DNA of 12,891 nucleotides. Source: Zygnema cylindricum (taxonomy: Eukaryota > Streptophyta > Zygnematophyceae > Zygnematales > Zygnemataceae). Below the pieces are notes generated by a model. It made no database searches and had not been told where the DNA came from. It worked only from the letters and a program-made list of their open reading frames with translations. Below are positions 7,333 through 12,891 of this stretch, in pieces. Numbering within the stretch: position 1 is the first letter of the stretch; each line of letters opens with the position of its first letter. Made by a program: the position numbers and the translations under genes. Where the stretch lies: NCBI GenBank assembly GCA_037447655.1, contig JBBHKE010003472.1, positions 1-12,891 of the forward strand, in the 5' to 3' direction.

Positions 7333-10300
7333 CTGTCCCACACAAGAGACCAAGCACCAAAGAGAACAAGCAAAAGAAAATAACTATTTAGTGTTTACTG
7401 ATTACTCTTTGCTATCTAACTGTTTTCATACTAATCTCGCAATCAGAACTTACCTACGAATCCACTCCAGCCTTCCTCTTCTTCTTCCATGTCTCACGGA
7501 AACCAAAATTGGAAAAAAACGAAAACGTCGCGGCTAATTGACTTGGACACTTTTCAAACTTGGATATACACCAGGCATCACGTCGCTCACCTGTCTCTGC
7601 TAAGAAACTGCACTGTGAGGTTCAGCTTGGAGTTGACACACTGTGAAGTTCCTACTCTGTACTGCCCGACAAGTCCACATAGGACGTCATAAAAGCTCGG
7701 CTGTTCGGTTCTGGGTGAACTTGCCGCATGCTCCACAATCTTGTCAAATGCACCAATAATAATGGGATCCGAGCGCGCAAGATAGAAACCGGAGTTGATA
7801 CGTCTGATATCATTGTCAGGACCTGCAACAAAATAATCCTAGTGTGTCATGTCTCAAACTAGCAAGACAGAAAAAAAGCCTATCAGTGTGTTTGCTTCAA
7901 AAAATAGATCTAGTCGGTTATATTCATCAGCAAATTAGTACACCTTTGCTAGCCTAAAACTATCTTGAGAGCATTGATCCCATCAGTTTCTTCTATTTAC
8001 TTGACATATAAGGGACGAGCTGCAAGATCTCGAATACCTGTATCATTCCAGTTATCACTTTGTACAACCAGTGTGGAGGATGGGTATGTCAAAAGTTCTG
8101 GAAGAGGATTATGGAACCAGTACACATCCACGTCGTTGAACAGAACATGGTAACCAAGCCGCAAAATTTGCACCACAATGCGCGATTTTACTTTTGTTAG
8201 CTTCTGGAAACATGTTGTTCCAAAATGACACTTGTCAGGCCCGAATTGCTCTGAGAAGTTGTGTCTGAACACAGGCAGTCCCTGCAGCAATTCCGCCAGT
8301 TGTGCGAATAGGTCAGGAATAACAACAATTTATTTCCCAGGAGATGACAAAATAAGGTTAACATTTGTCAACTTGGAATGGCTGCCATCATCCGTGCTGG
8401 CATAAACAGAATACAATTTGTACAGCAATTCCTCAGTCTTTCTAAACACAACTAAAAAAACATCGTTTTGTTTTTTTTGTTTCTACCATAAACAGTCAAA
8501 ACCTGAAACGCCAGAGCACATTATCACTTGCCTGGAGAGTGGCAAACCGGAACGTCTCCTCATCAAGGGCCGAAACTAAAAAATTTTGCACTTTCAGGCG
8601 TTGCAGACCACAGGCCCAGCTCATGAGCATCTCAATATAGTTTTTGGCCGCGGCAGCAAGTATGACCACTCGGTCCTTCGAAGCTACTACCTCAAGGAGC
8701 TGCTCCATGGTTTGAGGGAGCCCTACCTGTTTTGCCAAGCCTTTCAGCTCAAACAAGGAGGGAAATGCACAAGAGCCTGTCTGTCCCTCCCCCTCCTCCA
8801 TGCAACGACAACCACTGGGAATTTCACGCAAGACGGCCTTGCGATCAACAGTAAATCCGTTAACAATAGGTGACCCTGATTCAGTGATTTGTGAAGCGAT
8901 ATCAGCCACAGTTCCCCCATTTTCCAGTGTCAAGGGTCGTTTCTGTATGCCAGCACTACTTGTGAGGTTCTCCTCACCATCTTTTCTGCTCACAGGTTCC
9001 AGAGTCCCAATTGTCACTTCAGCTGCAGATCCTGCCTTGCCCATAATGCCCTTTGCAGTTTGTTGGTCTAACATCCGTAATTGCGCCTCTAGGGGGAGCA
9101 CTGTTGCATTGTTTAATTGCCGCCATCGATCAAGACTTGACGTCACAGCGATCTTCTTTCCAGTTAGTGCTCCAGTTTCCTCCAGCAACTGACTGGAGCT
9201 TGCAGTTATCGTTTCCCCCTGACCTACCAAAGCCATACCAGCACCTCCTGTTTGGTTTGTCCCAGAGAAAGGTCCAACTCCAGGCTTGCAGTTGCAGTCC
9301 TTTGTTCCTCGTTTCAAGAAACAGAGACCGCCTGCTCCTTCACGTTTACACTTCACAAGGGCAAAAGCAGCAGATGCCAGACTGCGTCTTCGGATGCTAA
9401 AAGAGCCATAAGAAAGTGCAAGATACTGGTCCACAGCTTCTTGCCAAGAACTCCCAACAGACCCCAAGTTATCAAATGCACCATCATCTGCATGTAACAA
9501 ATCATCGATTGCTTCGCTCTTGTGTACTTTTTGACCTGTTGGCAGGTGGATAGCCGTCACTGCTTGACTCATATCGATCACCCTCCTCAATTTTGACTCA
9601 ATAGCCTCATTAACAAGCCATTGGGTGCAAAACCTGCTATGCCCTGACATGAATGGGGGCATCACTCCAGCATGCAGAGGTACCCGAGCTGTATTCCAGG
9701 CAACAACTGCAGGGCCGTCGCACTGCTGTACCTCACTTGTTCTCCTCACATGTGCTGCCACCTGTCACCCCATGGTACTGTTAGGCCGAAATTACCTTCG
9801 TTGTCAAAAGCTATAAGCATTTACTCCCTCAACAACAACAACAACAACAACGACAATACATTATAACCTTCTCTTCGAAAACAATAATGTGTATATTTCC
9901 ATCTCAAACCTGTTGGCAGGTGGATAGCCGTCACTGTAAGTGCAGCTATAGAGCTTGGCAATGCCTTTATGCAAAACATTGCTTTCCATATGGCGATGCA
10001 AAATTTTCTATGCACTTGCAAAGGTTACCATATGTCACTGTGGCTCTCGAATTCCAAAGTTCAAACACATGAGCAAAAATGTTCATTTAAAAAGAGAAGG
10101 AAGATGAACAGATGGCCATTGGAATGCAAAAAACTTTCTTTTGAAATTTGAAAAGCCAATCGACTTGTCCACATCAAGAAGAATGACTAAAGGACACATC
10201 TACATCTGATCAGGCTAAAAACCTGGATTAAGGTTGCATTTCACTCATAATAAATTGACCTCAAATACACTAATCACTCAATCCACACTTCCCCGAGAAG

Positions 10301-12324
10301 TAGATCTCCCAAACTCAGGCCTTTGTCCTGATATCATTAATTATACCAACTTGCTTTGCAAGTTATAACATATGTAAAAAAACTCAATCAGGCTCCACAT
10401 ACAGTTCGTTGAAATATGATTACTTCGAGGCAATGAAGACAGCCTCCTCTCAAGTAAAACATCACAGCAATCCCATATCCTTTGCTACAAATATTGTAAT
10501 ACACTAGCATTTAAATCCTGCAACATTGGGGTTTATTCACAGCTTCGACGATGTGAATGACTCAAGAACAACCGTGAAATCCCTGACCTGATAAGACATG
10601 ATGCACGCTTTCTCTGTCATAAACTAGTGAATTTTGCAAAAAAAACACGACTATCCACCTACCTGTTCGTCATCTAAATGGCTTCCGTTTGAAGTCTGCC
10701 AAGACCTGCTGCTCTCGTCATAGTCAAATGGAAAGTCACTCGTGATAGTCCATCCGTATGAAACAAGAATCCAATCTCCTTGTACTTGCCGTACTTTCTC
10801 AAGAGCAATTGAAAAGTCTTGCAACAACACCACATCAGGACTCACAAGAACGGCAATATCTGCCTCGGCTCCTCTAGCACAGCTGAACATGCTGTGAAAG
10901 AGTGGAGGGCCAAGGAAACTGCACCAACCACGAATACTTCAAAGTGAATAAACCCTGTAAAGCCCATGAACAATTATCTACAAATCCAATAGTTTGAGAA
11001 AACGGTTGAGTAAAATGCATTGACTTGCATAGAAATGTTAAGATTAATGGATCAATTCAAGAACACATGTAAGTAGCTTTCGCATTGATGCAAGAAGTTC
11101 ACACACAAAAATAGATAATGGTTTCTCACATACCGCTTTCAAGATACCAAGTGAAATGTACTTGTGAAGATCAACGATGTCAATGCTCTGTTCAAAAATA
11201 TATACGTGTATATAAAAGAAGTAGAAACCAACTGAAGCAAAACTTCCCAACGGATTATGAAACGCCAATGAATTATTATCGTATAAGATTGTTGGACGTA
11301 GAAAACTTAGGAGGGCATTGAGAGGGTAATACAGTTATATGATGAAATTGGCCGATTTTTTAGTGAATAACACATCACAATTAAACAAGAGTAATCTAGC
11401 AATTAAAACAATTCTGATCAATTTGGGCATTATGATGCGAATGTTTTGGCAACACTACAAGGTTGAAAGGGTGATAGATAGATAGTCGCAAAAACTACAG
11501 TTACAAATACAACCAAAAGCGACCTGTAACTCCTAAATGATTGCTTTTTGCAAAAAACAAGATTGGACTAAGGGAATCCCTTAGGCTCATTGCCAGCCAA
11601 GCTATTAGCAACATTAAATTCTCAGAAACAATAAAGACGTCCTGAATTGATCAGTAAATTCACAATCATGCCAAAAGCAGAAAAGATAGAAGGAGAAATG
11701 CCACAGGCAGAAAGTCAAAAATAGGCCAATGACTGATTGCAAACCATGAAAATTGCACCTGCAGTCCACGTCTTCGTTTGCGGTCACGTGATTGCCATAG
11801 ATCGTGGCAACTGTTTGCAGAGAAGGATGTCGTCCGAGAAGCACAATGCGAGGAGCCGGATGAAGACGCAACCATGAGGCCAATGCCACCCTCTGCCTCT
11901 GCTCTGCGGTACCATGGAAGGGAAAAGGAGCTGAAAATATCGCGATACGGGTGAAGCCATGGCCAGCGTGCTCCACCATACGAGAATTAGTCAACATAAA
12001 AGAGGAGTTGCAGGGACCAGGTTTTCCAGCACATGAAGTCATGCGATGGAGCTGCCAAGTGGCGCTCAAAGAAAATGCTGCGAGAAGGAAGCCTGTGATC
12101 CAGAGAAGAGGCAAACATGGCGCCAAAGACGGCTTCCATGCAATTCCGTTTGGAGGACAGGCAAGGTCTGTCTCTGACGTGAGACTTACTCTACTCTGTG
12201 AACGACGTGCTAAAGGAGATGGAGAACTGAAGGAGCGAGAACGGTTGAGAGATGAAGGAAGCGAGTGCCAAAGCCATGTCGCACGGAGCCAAAAGAGGGG
12301 ATTAGTCGACCAGGGAAAAGCCAT
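7122..12324 (-). CDS. RAY1: GT77-family glycosyltransferase, RAY1-like beta-arabinofuranosyltransferase, six exons
   Basis: Exons join to 2739 nt, 912 residues. Arabidopsis RAY1 (At1g70630) is known to add beta-arabinofuranose to arabinogalactan-type glycans in the Golgi; the same role is inferred here. Residues 1-66 are cytosolic and Ser/Arg-rich; about 67-89 form one membrane anchor, giving type II topology. Residues about 118-330 match the N-terminal RAY1 domain (FSAPFPFHGTAEQR, SFLGPPLFHSM, VLVSPDVVLLQDF, VAWNTARVPLHAG). A variable linker covers about 434-624. The catalytic Nucleotid_trans region follows (YIEMLMSWACGLQRLKVQNF, SALDEETF), with the metal/sugar-nucleotide DxD at D734-V-D736 in NDVDVYWFHNP, INSGFYLARSD, and the closing LHNNW at 869-873. 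The start is the first in-frame ATG after an upstream TAA. All intron phases agree (2, 0, 0, 1, 2). It is about 370 residues longer than I recall Arabidopsis RAY1 to be, much of it in the linker and N terminus. Confidence 0.88.
7591..7822 (-). CDS. RAY1: RAY1-like exon 5 (residues 766-842)
   Basis: Acceptor TGTTGCAG|GTCCTG. The translation contains INSGFYLARSDP, EQPSFYDVLCG and LNLTVQFLSRD, all matching the RAY1 segment after the DxD, including a conserved NLT sequon. Donor is GACAG|GTGAGC, phase 2, joining G of exon 6 to make Arg843. Confidence 0.88.
8038..8281 (-). CDS. RAY1: RAY1-like exon 4, catalytic DxD exon (residues 685-765)
   Basis: Acceptor TTGCTGCAG|GGACTG, phase 0, gives LQGLPVF across the junction, exactly as in RAY1. 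The exon holds KCHFGTTCFQKLTKVKSR, ILRLGYHVLFNDVDVYWF and NPLP, the core GT77/Nucleotid_trans signature with the DxD at residues 734-736. It ends at GATACAG|GTATTC, phase 1, completing Gly766 with exon 5. Confidence 0.9.
8282..8531 (-). other. Intron 3, GC-AG type, phase 0
   Basis: 250 bp. The donor is CAG|GCAAGT, the exact consensus of rare GC-AG introns, which the major spliceosome can process. The acceptor is TTGCTGCAG. Using the nearest GT four bases downstream would break the frame, whereas the GC donor gives ATLQ|GLPVF as in RAY1. Confidence 0.82.
8532..9761 (-). CDS. RAY1: RAY1-like exon 3 (residues 275-684), long variable linker
   Basis: Acceptor GGTGACAG|GTGGCA is phase 0, with a CTAAC branch-like motif about 20 bases upstream. 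The first part (AWNTARVPLHAGVMPPF, TQWLVNEAI, ALSYGSF) and the last part (DRVVILAAAAKNYIEMLMSW, LKVQNFLVSALDEETFRF) match RAY1. Between them, residues about 434-624 are Gly/Ser/Thr-rich with NAT and NLT glycosylation sequons, and have no counterpart I recall in Arabidopsis. The donor is the non-canonical CTCCAG|GCAAGT. Large open frames on the opposite strand here are shadows of this exon. Confidence 0.85.
9534..9936. repeat. 29-bp exact direct repeat, exon 3 copy and intron 2 copy
   Basis: Positions 9534-9562 (exon 3, coding for VTAIHLPTG) and 9908-9936 (intron 2) are identical over 29 bases, 374 bp apart, in the same orientation. On the gene strand each copy begins CAG and ends CAGGT, so each has acceptor- and donor-like edges around 24 bases. 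Confidence 0.92.
9762..10662 (-). other. Intron 2 of the RAY1-like gene (GT-AG, phase 0)
   Basis: 901 bp, donor GTAGGT, acceptor GGTGACAG. It contains an (AAC)7 tract and a 29-bp exact copy of exon 3 sequence (9908-9936). The polypyrimidine tract before the acceptor is weak. Confidence 0.78.
9831..9851. repeat. (AAC)7 microsatellite in intron 2
   Basis: Seven perfect AAC units on the plus strand (GTT on the gene strand), followed by GAC and AAT, about 70 bases upstream of the exon 3 acceptor. Confidence 0.9.
10663..10918 (-). CDS. RAY1: RAY1-like exon 2 (residues 189-274)
   Basis: Acceptor TTGGTGCAG|T precedes FLGPPLFHSMFSC, which matches the RAY1 segment FLGTPFFHSM. The exon continues through ADIAVLVSPDVVLLQDF, GDWILVSYGWTITSDFPF and DESSRSW, all RAY1-like. 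Donor is GAACAG|GTAGGT, phase 0. The coding frame continues past the donor for only a few codons before a stop, which supports the boundary. Confidence 0.85.
10919..11758 (-). other. Intron 1 of the RAY1-like gene (GT-AG, phase 2)
   Basis: 840 bp, donor GTGCAA, acceptor GGTGCAG. It contains a near-palindromic TATACGTGTATA tract near 11203 and a short GATA tandem at 11473-11485. No gene is seen inside. Confidence 0.8.
11759..12324 (-). CDS. RAY1: RAY1-like exon 1 (residues 1-188)
   Basis: It starts at ATG 12324-12322 and ends at donor CAG|GTGCAA, leaving two bases (AG) that join T of exon 2 to make Ser189. It encodes the cytosolic tail, the membrane anchor (LPLLWITGFLLAAFSLSAT) and the first luminal block with FSAPFPFHGTAEQRQRVA, a signature of the RAY1 N-terminal domain. 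The start context is TTCATGG, with G at +4 but no purine at -3. Two upstream ATGs precede it (see findings). Confidence 0.85.
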
Positions 12325-12353
12325 GAAGGCAATGGACACGGCGTCTTAAACAT
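12210..12353 (-). other. Overlapping upstream ORF ahead of the RAY1-like start
   Basis: An ATG at 12353-12351 opens a 47-codon frame that overlaps the main start codon in another frame and stops at TAG 12212-12210. A shorter 8-codon frame (12420-12394) lies further upstream. If both are in the transcript they could lower translation of the main frame. The upstream ATG contexts lack a purine at -3. Confidence 0.35.
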
Positions 12354-12427
12354 TTAGACCTGATGGTTATTCACAAGGAGCGCCGACTGAGAACTAAGGA
12401 TTCATAATTTCATACGGCATACGGTTG

Positions 12428-12790
12428 TGCAACCGATAATCAAACACCGATATTTTGAAATATCGATATTCCTCAATAATTATCGGCAATAATAATAAGT
12501 TGTATATTTCGATAATTGCCACTTCTTTCGATATCTGGGAATAGTGTTGGGTATCGGGAAAATTCATATCACGATAAATTTGATTTTCGATATATCGAAT
12601 ATCGATGAGCAAACTTCTCGATATATCGTACCGAGACCAGAGGTCGCAAACGGTCAACCGAAACCGTGACCGACCGTTAACTGACCGCCCGCGCCGGATC
12701 CGGAACGGATTCGGGGCGGTTACAGTCGGTTGATTCACCAGGAAAAAAAAAACGGTCGGTTACCGTCGGTCAACCAAAAAACCAAAAAAA
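12428..12790. repeat. Palindrome-rich upstream block (CGATAT and CGGT/ACCG motifs)
   Basis: The left part (12433-12630) is dense in CGATAT, ATATCG and TATCG words, with nested hairpins: CCGATAAT (12433-12440) pairs with ATTATCGG (12479-12486) around CGATATTT-TG-AAATATCG. The right part (12640-12780) has many GGTCAACC, CGGTTA and GACCG words in both orientations, and A-runs. Such composition is common in non-autonomous hAT-like plant DNA elements, but I see no transposase or clear terminal repeats. A 114-codon frame across it is a product of the repeats. Confidence 0.5.
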
Positions 12791-12891
12791 AAGAAAATTT
12801 TGTACTGTCCCTATAATCCAACATTCTTGTACTTTGTACTCTTTGGCATCGTGGAAGTACGTGACATCATGATTAGCGTCGCAAATCTGAC

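Noticed and set aside
6989-7369. 126-codon minus-strand frame overlapping exon 6
   Set aside because: It is in a different frame from the conserved RFPNGA...LHNNW peptide and is partly built from the AGGGTTT repeats.
8526-8531. Alternative GT donor four bases after the GC donor of intron 3
   Set aside because: It shifts the phase and breaks the conserved TLQ-GLPVF junction.
8800-9400. Plus-strand open frames of 95-130 codons
   Set aside because: They are antisense to exon 3, whose frame matches a known family; they have no motif of their own.
11951-12349. 132-codon plus-strand frame
   Set aside because: It is antisense to exon 1 of the RAY1-like gene and Arg/Glu-rich as expected for a shadow of a Ser/Leu-rich frame.
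12394-12738. 114-codon minus-strand frame rich in Ile, Tyr and Arg
   Set aside because: It is made by the CGATAT and ACCG repeats and shows no domain.
1-12891. CRISPR array, bacterial operon, rRNA or tRNA gene
   Set aside because: No regularly spaced repeats, ribosome-binding-site-led gene clusters or RNA gene signatures were seen.

Overview
The window looks like land-plant nuclear DNA. It holds one complete six-exon gene for a plant cell-wall glycosyltransferase, plant-type introns, and a decayed Ty3/gypsy LTR retrotransposon. No bacterial operon, CRISPR array, rRNA or tRNA gene was seen. The species cannot be fixed from the sequence. The long, divergent glycosyltransferase suggests a lineage far from Arabidopsis, perhaps a bryophyte or other non-flowering plant, but this is inference.

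Left third (1-3370, minus strand): the 5' part of a Ty3/gypsy-type element cut by the window edge. From right to left along its own sense it shows a candidate 5' LTR (about 973 bp, TG...CA ends), a tRNA-iMet-like primer binding site, a leader of about 760 nt with an internal tandem duplication and a stem-loop, a gag reading frame with at least six in-frame stops and three CCHC-type knuckles, and the start of an aspartic protease with DSS in place of the usual DSG. The element is not intact.

Middle (3371-6960): mostly non-genic. A GT-rich block with an AATAAA signal and an A/T-rich tail lies between two copies of an 11-bp direct repeat and could be a short retroposed fragment. One minus-strand reading frame (5671-6039) has protein-like composition and faintly resembles the C-terminal half of RNase T2 proteins. 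The rest gives no recognisable gene.

Right half (6961-12891): a minus-strand gene for a GT77-family protein resembling Arabidopsis RAY1 (beta-arabinofuranosyltransferase, At1g70630). Six exons were assembled by matching the protein to family memory and by splice-site phase: 11759-12324, 10663-10918, 8532-9761, 8038-8281, 7591-7822 and 7122-7332. They total 2739 nt and 912 codons before the stop, with every junction phase-consistent. Intron 3 is a GC-AG intron. Intron 2 carries an exact 29-bp copy of part of exon 3 bounded by splice-like signals. Exon 3 holds a linker of about 190 residues absent from Arabidopsis RAY1. Downstream of the stop is a cluster of AACCCT (telomere-like) motifs. Upstream is a palindrome-rich block (CGATAT and CGGT/ACCG motifs) that looks repeat-derived.
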